Positions 46,321-53,610 of a stretch of 64,000 nucleotides of DNA are shown here, in pieces. The stretch lies in NCBI GenBank assembly GCA_963811585.1, contig CAWERR010000006.1, forward strand, positions 496,001 to 560,000. Direction: 5' to 3'. The number at the start of each line of letters is the position of its first letter. Within the stretch, counting starts at the first letter, position 1. Under the pieces are notes generated by a model that saw only the letters and a program-made list of their open reading frames with translations, was not told where the DNA came from and searched no databases. Source of the DNA: JACDHG01 sp963811585 (lineage in GTDB: Bacteria > Actinomycetota > Actinomycetes > Propionibacteriales > Nocardioidaceae). The translations under genes were made by a program, and so were the position numbers.

Positions 46321-46506
46321 CTAGCGTCCGCCCATGCCCATGGCCTGCATGACCTTGCCCACGATGCCGGAGACGAGCAGCAGGGCGATGCCGACCCAGA
46401 AGACCGGCCAGTTGTCGACCACCAGCCCGACGGCGCCGACGCAGAAGCCGAGCAGGCAGACCGTGACCGCTGTCCACGCGGCGGCAGTGGATCCGTGACC
46501 GGCCAT
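46321..46506 (-). CDS. Small two-helix membrane protein, HGxxPAAW-motif family
   Basis: A 61-residue protein with two hydrophobic helices (AVTVCLLGFCVGAVGLVV and FWVGIALLLVSGIVGKVMQA). Its N-terminus is MAGHGSTAAAW. It occupies the place, between trpC and the Trp-associated membrane protein, where actinobacteria carry a small protein with the motif HGxxPAAW. Here the proline of that motif is alanine. AAGGAG precedes the ATG. The function is unknown. Confidence 0.8.
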   Translation of the reverse strand: MAGHGSTAAAWTAVTVCLLGFCVGAVGLVVDNWPVFWVGIALLLVSGIVGKVMQAMGMGGR

Positions 46507-46581
46507 CAGAGGCTCCTTCCGCCTGCACCCGGGGTGCGGTTCTTCGACAGTGTGAGGTGGTACCAGTGTGACCTGCCCGGA

Positions 46582-47184
46582 TCACGATTGTTGAGTCGGG
46601 TCACGACCTTCGTCGATCTCGCGCCATACATCGGCTTCACTCATGTCCTCCCCTGCCACCGACCCCGCCGAGGACCTTGAACTCTGCTTGCTGGTCGGAG
46701 CGTCGTACCTGCTGCCCATTGTCGCCCAACGGTGGCCGACGGCCGCGACAGCAGCCCCAGCCACGCCGCACAGGACGGCGGCGGCGAGCGTGACCCAACG
46801 CCAGGGGCGCGCCGAGGTCTCGTAGGGGCCACCTGCCCAACCGACAGCCGAGAGGCCCGACTCCACCTGGCCGGTGGCGTCCGGAAGGGCCAAGGTCGAG
46901 ACGGCCACGACGACGGCACAGACGAGGATGAGCCCGCCGAGCGCGCGTCGAATCACGCCTCGGGTGGCGATGACGGCGCCGAACGCGGCGAGCATGACGA
47001 AGCCAAGAGCACCGGCCAGCGGCGCGATCTCCGCGCCGGTGACGGTCGTCTCGAGGTCCGGGAGGCCAGGCTGAGTCGCGGTGGCAGCTATCCACGGCCT
47101 GGCCAGCCCAACGACGGCACCCGTCGCGGCGGCCAGCCCGACAACCAGCGTGACGGCATACCCGCGAGCGCGTCGGTCAACCAT
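46582..47184 (-). CDS. Trp biosynthesis-associated membrane protein
   Basis: A 200-residue protein with four hydrophobic segments (GYAVTLVVGLAAATGAVVGL, IAPLAGALGFVMLAAFGAVI, LGGLILVCAVVVAVSTLAL, WVTLAAAVLCGVAGAAVAAV). The RPWIA and GAEIAPLAGALG blocks fit the family found in actinobacterial trp operons. The role is unknown; a part in uptake or regulation has been guessed from position only. The soluble C-terminus is rich in Ser, Asp and Glu. Its ATG overlaps hisI by eight bases. Confidence 0.85.
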   Translation of the reverse strand: MVDRRARGYAVTLVVGLAAATGAVVGLARPWIAATATQPGLPDLETTVTGAEIAPLAGALGFVMLAAFGAVIATRGVIRRALGGLILVCAVVVAVSTLALPDATGQVESGLSAVGWAGGPYETSARPWRWVTLAAAVLCGVAGAAVAAVGHRWATMGSRYDAPTSKQSSRSSAGSVAGEDMSEADVWREIDEGRDPTQQS

Positions 47185-47536
47185 CGCGCGGGTCGAAGCA
47201 GGATGCCGTGCCTGTATGGCAGGCCGGTCCGTGCTGGTCGACGGTCAGGAGCAGCGTGTCGCCGTCGCAGTCGGGGCGCAGGTCGCGCACCTGCTGGGTG
47301 TTGCCGGAGGTCTCGCCCTTCACCCAATACGTCTGGCGGCTGCGACTCCAGTATGTCGCCTGGCCCGTCGCGAGGGTGCGGCGTACTGCCTCGGCATCCA
47401 TGTACGCCAGCATCAGCACGGCCTTCGTGGAGGCCTCCTGCACGATCGTCGGCACGAGACCCCGGTCGTCGAACCGCAGCTGGGTCAGTAGCGCCTCTGC
47501 GCCGGCAGCGGGCTGTTCGGGCGAAGGGGCATCCAC
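47177..47536 (-). CDS. hisI: Phosphoribosyl-AMP cyclohydrolase
   Basis: The third step of histidine synthesis, opening the adenine ring of phosphoribosyl-AMP. This is a 119-residue stand-alone cyclohydrolase without the HisE domain. Metal and substrate motifs are VLMLAYMDAEAVRRTL, TYWSRSRQTYWVKGETSGN, and the zinc cysteines and acidic residues in LRPDCDGDTLLLTVDQ and ACHTGTASCF. The GTG at 47536 gives the family length. It is the first gene of the block that continues into trp genes. Confidence 0.94.
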   Translation of the reverse strand: MDAPSPEQPAAGAEALLTQLRFDDRGLVPTIVQEASTKAVLMLAYMDAEAVRRTLATGQATYWSRSRQTYWVKGETSGNTQQVRDLRPDCDGDTLLLTVDQHGPACHTGTASCFDPRDG

Positions 47537-47582
47537 GCCACCATTGTCTCGTACGTCGTTCGGCCTCTGCCCCAGCGGCCGA

Positions 47583-47588
47583 TAGGCT
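47583..47588 (+). promoter_or_regulatory. -10 element of a leaderless promoter (TIGR03085 gene)
   Basis: GATAGGCT gives TAGGCT seven bases before the ATG at 47596, with no ribosome site. Confidence 0.5.
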
Positions 47589-47595
47589 GGCCTCG

Positions 47596-48288
47596 ATGGC
47601 TGACGCACCCGACCTTCGTAACGCCTACTTCGACCCCGACTCAGCGACTGACCCGCCGGCGGTGTCGAAGGTAGAGCGGGCTCTGATCTGCGACACCCTC
47701 GAGCTCGCCGGACCGGTGGCGCCGACTCTGTCGGGCAAGTGGGATACCCATCACCTTGCGGCACACCTCGTGGTGCGCGAACGCAACCCGATCAGCTCCG
47801 TGCGGGCAGCGATTCCTGCTCTGGGCAATCCGCTCGTCGAGTCACTGGTGGCCGAAGGGGACTATGCCGGGCTCGTCGCGCGGATCAGGTCCGGCCCGCC
47901 ACGACTGTCACCGTTCGGGCGGGCGGCAGGCGACCGAAATCTCAACACACTCGAGTTCTACATCCACCACGAGGACGTCCTTCGGGCTTCGTCAGGCTGG
48001 CTGCGGCGGCAGCTGCCCGTCTGGGCGGAGAACCAGATCTGGGCCCGCCTGCGCATCTTGGCAAAGCTGAGCATGCGGCGCTCCCCCGTGCCAGTCGCGC
48101 TGCAGCGCTCCGACAAGGATGGCGAGCCGCCGTCGACCGCATCCAAGGGTCCTGACCCCGTCGTGGTGCGAGGGCTGCCGAGCGAGCTCGCGCTCTACGC
48201 GTATGGACGCGGCCAGGTCGCGTCGTACGAGCTTGACGGCGGCGATGCCGCGGTCGAGAAGCTGCGCGCTTCTCACTTCGGTCGCTGA
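47596..48288 (+). CDS. TIGR03085-like / DinB-MDMPI-fold putative metal-binding protein
   Basis: A 230-residue protein of the family related to mycothiol-dependent maleylpyruvate isomerase. SKVERALICDTLELAGPVAP, GKWDTHHLAAHLVVRERNP and LNTLEFYIHHEDVLRAS contain the His/Glu residues that bind a metal in this four-helix fold. Enzymes of this superfamily use thiol cofactors such as mycothiol; that is family knowledge only. It stands on the plus strand, between hisI and hisF, and is probably leaderless. Confidence 0.82.
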   Translation: MADAPDLRNAYFDPDSATDPPAVSKVERALICDTLELAGPVAPTLSGKWDTHHLAAHLVVRERNPISSVRAAIPALGNPLVESLVAEGDYAGLVARIRSGPPRLSPFGRAAGDRNLNTLEFYIHHEDVLRASSGWLRRQLPVWAENQIWARLRILAKLSMRRSPVPVALQRSDKDGEPPSTASKGPDPVVVRGLPSELALYAYGRGQVASYELDGGDAAVEKLRASHFGR

Positions 48289-48294
48289 GCTCCG

Positions 48295-49056
48295 TCACCG
48301 CACGGGGTAGCCGGCTCCAGACAGGCTCGCCTTCACCTCGGCGATCGAGACCAGGCTGTCGTGAAAGACGCTGGCCGCCAGGACCGCGTCGGCCCCTGCC
48401 TTGACCGCGGGGGGGAAATGCTCAGCGGTGCCTGCCCCGCCGCTCGCGATCACGGGGATGGTGACGGCGGCACGCACGGCCGCAACGAGCTCTAAGTCGA
48501 AGCCGTCCTGGGTGCCATCAGCGTCCATGGCATTGAGCAGGATCTCCCCTGCACCCAGCTCTGCTCCACGATGCGCCCAGTCAACGGCGTCTATCCCCGT
48601 GCCGACACTGCCGCCGTGTGTCGTCACCTCGAACCCCGACTGCGTGCCCGGAGCGCGTCGTGCATCGACGCTGAGCACGAGGACCTGGCGGCCAAACCTG
48701 TCGGCTACCTCTGCGATGACCTCCGGCCGTTGGATGGCAGCAGTGTTGATCACGACCTTGTCGGCGCCTGCACGCAGCAACGTGTCGACGTCCGCGACCT
48801 CGCGGACTCCCCCGCCGACGGTCAACGGGATGAACACCTGCTCGGCGGTCTTGCGGACGACGTCGAGGAGGGTGGCGCGCTCGTCCTTGGAGGCGGTGAT
48901 GTCGAGAAACGTGAGCTCGTCAGCGCCCTCGGCGTCATACCGGCGGGCGAGCTCGACCGGGTCACCAACGTCACGAAGTCCGGCGAAGTTGACGCCCTTG
49001 ACTACCCGACCGTCGTCGACGTCGAGACAGGCGATGACGCGGATGGCAAGGGTCAT
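48295..49056 (-). CDS. hisF: Imidazole glycerol phosphate synthase cyclase subunit
   Basis: HisF uses ammonia from HisH to form imidazole glycerol phosphate and AICAR. The 253-residue barrel has the catalytic Asp in RVIACLDVDDGRVVKGVNF and the second in LLNAMDADGTQDGFD, with phosphate loops TVGGGVREVADV and VIASGGAGTAEHF. Its ATG overlaps the priA stop by ATGA. Confidence 0.97.
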   Translation of the reverse strand: MTLAIRVIACLDVDDGRVVKGVNFAGLRDVGDPVELARRYDAEGADELTFLDITASKDERATLLDVVRKTAEQVFIPLTVGGGVREVADVDTLLRAGADKVVINTAAIQRPEVIAEVADRFGRQVLVLSVDARRAPGTQSGFEVTTHGGSVGTGIDAVDWAHRGAELGAGEILLNAMDADGTQDGFDLELVAAVRAAVTIPVIASGGAGTAEHFPPAVKAGADAVLAASVFHDSLVSIAEVKASLSGAGYPVR

Positions 49057-49793
49057 CGCCCGGCGCGCGTGCCCTCGACCGCTGCGAGTGCGTCCTCGAG
49101 CGAGAACGCCCCGGTGTAGAGGGCCGTCCCGATGATCGCTCCCTCGACACCGGCGTCGACCAGGGTGGCGATCGCCAACAGGTCGTCAATCGTGGAGATG
49201 CCACCGGAGGCGATGACCGGGGCGTCGGTACGTCGGCAGACGTCGGCGAGCAGGTCGAGGTTCGGACCTTGCAACATGCCGTCCTTGTCGACGTCGGTGA
49301 CGACGTACCGGGCACACCCGTCGGCGTCGAGACGTGCCAAGACGTCATACAGCTCGCCGCCGTCTTGGGTCCACCCGCGCGCCGCGAGCCTGGTGCCGCG
49401 TACGTCGAGGCCGATGGCCACGCGATCACCGTGCTCCTTGATGACGCGACTGCACCAGCCCGGGTCCTCGAGGGCGGCAGTGCCGATGTTGACGCGACGA
49501 CAGCCCGTGCCTAGCGCTGCGGCAAGGCTCGCGTCGTCGCGAATGCCGCCGGACATCTCCACGTCGACGTCAAGGGCCTGTACGACGTCGGCCAAGATCT
49601 GCCGGTTGTCACCACGCCCGAAGGCCGCGTCGAGATCGACCAGGTGCAGCCATCGGGCGCCGGCCGACTGCCATCTCAGCGCCGCCTCGACCGGATCGCC
49701 GAACACCCGCTCGGATCCGGCGACACCTTGAACCAGCTGGACGGCACGCCCATCGGACACGTCGACGGCCGGCAGCAGCTCCAAGGTGGCCAT
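49053..49793 (-). CDS. priA: Phosphoribosyl isomerase A (bifunctional HisA/TrpF)
   Basis: PriA isomerises both the histidine intermediate ProFAR and the tryptophan intermediate PRA in actinobacteria. The 246-residue barrel has LLPAVDVSDGRAVQLVQG (first catalytic Asp), LHLVDLDAAFGRG, VEMSGGIRDDASL and YVVTDVDKDGMLQGPNLDLL (second Asp). No trpF is seen in the window, which fits the dual role. The ATG at 49793 follows TAGGCT (49801-49806) by seven bases, so it has its own leaderless promoter. Confidence 0.94.
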   Translation of the reverse strand: MATLELLPAVDVSDGRAVQLVQGVAGSERVFGDPVEAALRWQSAGARWLHLVDLDAAFGRGDNRQILADVVQALDVDVEMSGGIRDDASLAAALGTGCRRVNIGTAALEDPGWCSRVIKEHGDRVAIGLDVRGTRLAARGWTQDGGELYDVLARLDADGCARYVVTDVDKDGMLQGPNLDLLADVCRRTDAPVIASGGISTIDDLLAIATLVDAGVEGAIIGTALYTGAFSLEDALAAVEGTRAGR

Positions 49794-49800
49794 AAGAGCC

Positions 49801-49806
49801 AGCCTA
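49801..49806 (-). promoter_or_regulatory. -10 element of a leaderless promoter (priA)
   Basis: TAGGCT on the minus strand ends seven bases before the priA ATG. It suggests priA-hisF are transcribed apart from hisDCBH. Confidence 0.5.
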
Positions 49807-49830
49807 ATGGGGACCCACAGAGTCGCCCGA

Positions 49831-50066
49831 CGGTCGAGCTTCCCCGGCGGTCGAGCCGTACTCCGCCGATCGAGTCACGCCCACGCCGGTCGAGCCACGC
49901 CCACGCCGGTCGAGCTTGTCGAGACCCCGGCGGTCTCGCTCGTGGTGAAAGGCGCAGCAACGCCTGGAGTTTCGCTGTTGGTTGCGTCGCGCTGGCGGCC
50001 GGCGGCAGGTCCCACGGCGGTCGAGCTTGTCGACACCCCGGTGATCTCGACAAGCTCGATCACCGG
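49831..50066. repeat. Cluster of GGTCGAGC-type palindromic repeats
   Basis: This gene-free stretch (49794-50153 in full) is filled with copies of a short repeat. Full units are GGTCGAGCTTGTCGAGACC at 49908-49926, GGTCGAGCTTGTCGACACC at 50019-50037, and an inverted unit at 50043-50064. Partial GGTCGAGC copies lie at 49832, 49849, 49888 and 49908. A 20-bp unit is tandemly duplicated at 49876-49895 and 49896-49915. CCGGTGATC at 50038-50046 and its complement at 50058-50066 form a hairpin. It is REP-like; no coding region was seen. Confidence 0.85.
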
Positions 50067-50140
50067 AGACGAGGCAAGAAAGTCTCGAAAACCGTTGTGA
50101 ATAAGGGCATCTGAGCCTCAGAACTGTCGGCGGCCACCGA

Positions 50141-50146
50141 TAGATT
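50141..50146 (+). promoter_or_regulatory. -10 element of a leaderless promoter (DUF222/HNH gene)
   Basis: GATAGATT gives TAGATT seven bases before the ATG at 50154, without a ribosome site. Confidence 0.45.
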
Positions 50147-50153
50147 CAGCCCC

Positions 50154-51499
50154 ATGCTCGACACCAACACCGACCGCAGCCTCCTCGACGCAGACGCCAC
50201 CCTGCGACACATCAGAGCAATGCAAGCATCGGCGCAACGTGCCGAGGTCGCGATCTTGGAAGACGCCGCCCACTGGGCCGACCTCCACGGCGTCCTCGAA
50301 CCGACAGAGTTTGCGCTGCCCGGAGCCGAACAGATGCTCCCGCTCGGTGGCGACGGCACCCCCGAAGTATCCGAGTTCTGCCCCGCCGAACTCGGCGCCG
50401 AACTCGCCATCTCCACCAACTCCGCCGCCAGGCTCATCGGGGACGCCCTCGACCTCCGCCACCGCCTCCCCCAACTCTGGGCACGGATCCAAGCCGGAGA
50501 GGTCAAACCCTGGATCGGACGCCAGATCGCCACCGACACCCGCGACGTCTCCCAAGAGACCGCAGCCGTAGTGGACCGCGGAGTCGCCAAATACGCCCAC
50601 AGCCTGACTTGGGGACGACTCGCCAAAGTCGTGCAGGCCGCGATCATCGACACCGACCCCGACTACGCCCGCGAACGCGAAGAGGCCCACCGCCGCAACC
50701 GCGGAGTCTGGCTCAACCCCGCCGACGCCACCGGCACCATCACCGGCGCCTTCGCCGCCGCCGGACCCGACGCCCTGACCTTCGACGCCGGACTCAACCG
50801 CACCGCCGACGCCCTCGCCGCCCTCGGCGACACCGACACCCAAGACATCCGCCGATCCAAAGCCCTCGGCATCCTCGCCAACCCCCAACTAACCTGGACC
50901 TCTACGCCACCGCCCAGACCACAGACCTACCCGCGTCGGTCGAGCCTGGTGGGAACCCGACACCGTTCGTGCGGGGAGTCAGCATCAAGGTCGACCCCCG
51001 ACCCAAAGCCGTCCTCTACGTCCACCTGACGCAAGAAGCCCTGGACTCCGGCGACGGAGTCGCCCGGGTCGAAGGGATCGGACCCGTCACCCTCGACCAA
51101 GCCAAAGCCTGGCTCGGCGACTGCACCATCACGCATCAAACCCGTGATCGACGTCGCCGGCATCGCCCCCGTCGACGCCTACGAAATCCCCGACCAGATG
51201 CGCGAAGCCATCCACCTCATCACCCCGGCCGACACCTTCCCCTACGCGTCCTGCACCAGCCGCACAATGGACCTCGACCACACCATCCCCTACTGCCCAT
51301 GGTCCCCAAGTCGACCGGCGGACCACCCGGCCAAACCGGGATCGGGAAACTCGGACCCCTGACCCGACGACACCACCGAATCAAGACCCACAGCCGATGG
51401 CAAGTCAAACAACCCTTCCCCGGCATCTACCTATGGCGATCACCCCACGGCAGATACTGGCTCGTCGACCACACCGGCACCCACCGCCTCAGCGCCTAA
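50154..51499 (+). pseudogene. DUF222/HNH endonuclease family gene (13E12-like), about three frameshifts
   Basis: Joined frames give about 448 residues, the size of the actinobacterial DUF222-HNH proteins. The DUF222 part (MLDTNTDRSLLDADATLRHI to about residue 245) is intact. It is followed in other frames by NPTPFVRGVSIKVDPRPKAV, then IKPVIDVAGIAPVDAYEIPD, and the HNH region SRTMDLDHTIPY, GKLGPLTRRHHRIKTHSRW and FPGIYLWRSPHGRYWLVDHT. Conserved DH and HH pairs of the nuclease site are kept. Frames change near 50890, 51130 and 51310. Members are often multicopy and linked to repeats. It lies on the plus strand inside a minus-strand his/trp block. Confidence 0.8.
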
Positions 51500-51515
51500 C
51501 CCTCCGCAACAACAA

Positions 51516-51554
51516 CACCCCGACCAGCCGCCAAACAAGCGGCCCGTCGGGGTG
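51516..51554 (+). terminator. Two-stage hairpin after the HNH gene
   Basis: Outer arms CACCCCGAC/GTCGGGGTG (51516-51524, 51546-51554) and inner arms GCCGC/GCGGC with loop CAAACAA form a strong stem 17 bp past the stop. It lies between convergent genes and may serve both. Confidence 0.6.
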
Positions 51555-51583
51555 CAGTTGTGCGCCAGGTCGTGGGGCCCTCG

Positions 51584-51910
51584 TCAGGACGCCAGCACGG
51601 TCACGACAGGCAGCGCGAACAAGCTGACCACCAGCACTGCAACCCGCACTCCCCAGTCCGGGGTCGAGACCCAGCAGACGAACTGAACCAGGAAGAAGCC
51701 GACCGCCAGCAGTCCGAGCTGACGGCGCCGTTTCGCCGCCAGCAGCCCCGTTGCAGCAGGCCGCCGTGAGCGCCTGGGCAAGAAGCGCGTCACCGCGCCC
51801 TTGCGCGCCTGACGCCGGGCCACGACCTCGGTACGTCGAGCACGTGCAGCCGCGACCCGCGAGGCCTCAGCCTCGCGTTCGGCCCGCCGTCTCGCGCGCT
51901 CTTTGCTCAC
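51584..51910 (-). CDS. Small Arg-rich two-helix membrane protein, unknown function
   Basis: A 108-residue protein that I do not recognise. The first 60 residues are basic and probably helical (SKERARRRAEREAEASRVAA, then RTEVVARRQARKGAV). Two hydrophobic helices follow (LGLLAVGFFLVQFVCWV and VRVAVLVVSLFALPVVTVLA). The positive N-terminus would stay in the cytoplasm. The GTG at 51910 overlaps the lipoprotein stop by GTGA, so it is the last gene of the hisDCBH operon before the repeat-rich insertion. Its role in histidine synthesis is doubtful; position alone links them. Confidence 0.7.
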   Translation of the reverse strand: MSKERARRRAEREAEASRVAAARARRTEVVARRQARKGAVTRFLPRRSRRPAATGLLAAKRRRQLGLLAVGFFLVQFVCWVSTPDWGVRVAVLVVSLFALPVVTVLAS

Positions 51911-52374
51911 GCCACCTGGCTCAAGAAGTCTTCGAACACAGCAGGCTGGTCCACCCCGTCGATCGTGTCGTAGGTGCGGCTGCTGCCGTCGTCCCATTCG
52001 ATCGTGACCCGATAGGTCTGCCGGTCGCAGCACTGGTCCTTGGGCATCGGCTTCAGGTCGGCGTTGATGAGGGCAGGGTCGGAGGCCGCTTCGAGCACGG
52101 CGTCGACCTGGGCCTCGGAGTGGCCGGCCGGCGCCGGCCGCTCCTGCGAGTACACGAGCAACTCGTCGACTGGCTTCAAGCCGCCGCTGCGCTGGAACTT
52201 GACGATGACGGCCTGTTTGGACTCCGACGAACCAGTCGTCTCCGACGACGTGGTGTTGTCCGGAGTACCCGGCCCATTATCGCCGGAATTGTCATCGTTC
52301 GAAGACTCGGCCCCGCAGCCCACGAGGGCGAGCGTGATCAGGGCGGATGCGAACAGTCCTACAAATCTCTTCAT
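51907..52374 (-). CDS. Lipoprotein with emfourin-like domain
   Basis: A 155-residue predicted lipoprotein. Signal peptide MKRFVGLFASALITLALVGC ends with the lipobox LVGC (Cys20), followed by a Ser/Asp/Asn/Thr linker. The folded part has VIVKFQRSGGLKPVDELLVY, a middle helix region (EAQVDAVLEAASDPAL), and RQTYRVTIEWDDGSSRTYDT with a helical end. This order (RSGG strand, helix, YxxxI strands) resembles emfourin, an inhibitor of protealysin-type metalloproteases. That match is from memory and is inference. The CC pair (KDQCCDRQ) is unusual. Its ATG overlaps the hisH stop. Confidence 0.65.
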   Translation of the reverse strand: MKRFVGLFASALITLALVGCGAESSNDDNSGDNGPGTPDNTTSSETTGSSESKQAVIVKFQRSGGLKPVDELLVYSQERPAPAGHSEAQVDAVLEAASDPALINADLKPMPKDQCCDRQTYRVTIEWDDGSSRTYDTIDGVDQPAVFEDFLSQVA

Positions 52375-53003
52375 AGTTGTTGGACCCAGTTGGACAGCAG
52401 TTTGGCTCCCGCATCCCCCGACTTTTCTGGATGGAACTGGGTTGCCCACAGCGGGCCGTTCTCCACCGCCGCCACGAACACGTCGTTGTCGTGGCGCGTC
52501 CAGGCGACAATCGGCGGCCGAGTGCGGCCGTGCGTGACAAGCTCCCATCGACGTACAGCATAGGAGTGGACGAAGTAGAAACGTTCCTGCGCGACGCCGT
52601 CGAACATCACCGACTCAGCAGGTACGTCGACGGTGTTCCACCCGATGTGGGGCAGCACGGCCGCCCGGACCGACTCCACCGTCCCCGGCCATTCCGCGCA
52701 ACCAGCGGTCTCGACGCCGTGCTCGACTCCCCGCTCGAACATCACCTGATGGCCGACGCAGATCCCGAGCACCGCCCGACCGCCAGCCAGCCGCCGCCCG
52801 ATGACTTCTGGACCGCGGCGCTCGACCAGACCACTCATGCAGGTCGCGAACGCACCAACGCCCGGCACAACCAGTCCATCGGCAGCCAACGCCGACTCCG
52901 CGTCGCAGGTGACCTCGACCTCCGCGCCTGCCCGCACCAGGGCACGCTCGGCCGAGCGAAGGTTGCCCGAGCCGTAGTCGAACAACACGACGGCTGGGTT
53001 CAC
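52371..53003 (-). CDS. hisH: Imidazole glycerol phosphate synthase glutaminase subunit
   Basis: HisH frees ammonia from glutamine for HisF. The 210-residue class I amidotransferase has the nucleophile Cys in VLGICVGHQVMFERG and the His-x-Glu pair in ATQFHPEKSGD, with VVLFDYGSGNLRSAERAL at the start and the oxyanion strand VVPGVGAFATCM. The GTG at 53003 overlaps the hisB stop. Unlike the usual actinobacterial order, hisA does not follow it directly. Confidence 0.95.
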   Translation of the reverse strand: MNPAVVLFDYGSGNLRSAERALVRAGAEVEVTCDAESALAADGLVVPGVGAFATCMSGLVERRGPEVIGRRLAGGRAVLGICVGHQVMFERGVEHGVETAGCAEWPGTVESVRAAVLPHIGWNTVDVPAESVMFDGVAQERFYFVHSYAVRRWELVTHGRTRPPIVAWTRHDNDVFVAAVENGPLWATQFHPEKSGDAGAKLLSNWVQQL

Positions 53004-53603
53004 AAAGTTCCCTTTGTGCTGGGCACGGCGGTCTCCCGCGGGTCGATCGCGACGGCCGTCCGCAACGCCCGAGCCAGTGCCTTGAACTGAGCCTCAACCA
53101 GGTGATGAGGGTCGCGCCCTGCCAGCACCCGCACGTGCACGGCAATCGCCCCATGGGCAGAGATCGACTCAAACACGTGGCGAGTCAGCGACCCGGTGTA
53201 CGACGTAGAGCCAATCGCGACGAACGCCTGAGCGTCGGGCTCGCCAGTGTGGACGCAGTACGGGCGACCGGACACATCGACCGCACACTGCACCAGGGCC
53301 TCGTCGAGCGGCACCAACGCGTCACCGAAGCGCTCGGATGCCGACCTTGTCGCCAAGGGCCGCCCGGAGCGCCTCTCCGAGCGCGATCGCGACGTCCTCG
53401 ACCGTGTGGTGGGCGTCGACCTCGACGTCGCCGTTGGCCTCGATGACCAGGTCAATCAACGAGTGGCGCGACAGAGCTGACAGCATGTGGTCGTAGAACG
53501 GGACACCCGTCGACACGACAGCGCGACCTGTGCCATCGAGATCGACCTCGACGAGCACCTTCGACTCGTTCGTCGCGCGCTCGATCCTCGCTGTGCGGGC
53601 CAT
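53000..53603 (-). pseudogene. hisB: Imidazoleglycerol-phosphate dehydratase, single frameshift
   Basis: The dehydratase step of histidine synthesis. The start MARTARIERATNESKVLVEV, with GGAGGTGA upstream, leads to VPFYDHMLSALSRHSLIDL and DAHHTVEDVAIALGEAL (manganese-binding His/Glu). The frame is lost after LGDKVGI near 53338. Removing one base restores ERFGDALVPLDEALVQCAVD, then GDPHHLVEAQFKALARAL equivalents and the stop at 53000. The locus is 3n+1. As written the frame would stop at once after VGIRALR, so the enzyme would lack its second half. Confidence 0.9.
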
Positions 53604-53610
53604 CGGTCCT

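Noticed and set aside
49876..49915. CRISPR-like array
   Set aside because: Two adjacent 20-bp copies without spacers, and no cas genes nearby.
50154..51499. Insertion sequence or homing intron around the HNH gene
   Set aside because: No transposase, no terminal inverted repeats at the gene borders and no split host gene. The DUF222-HNH family explains it.
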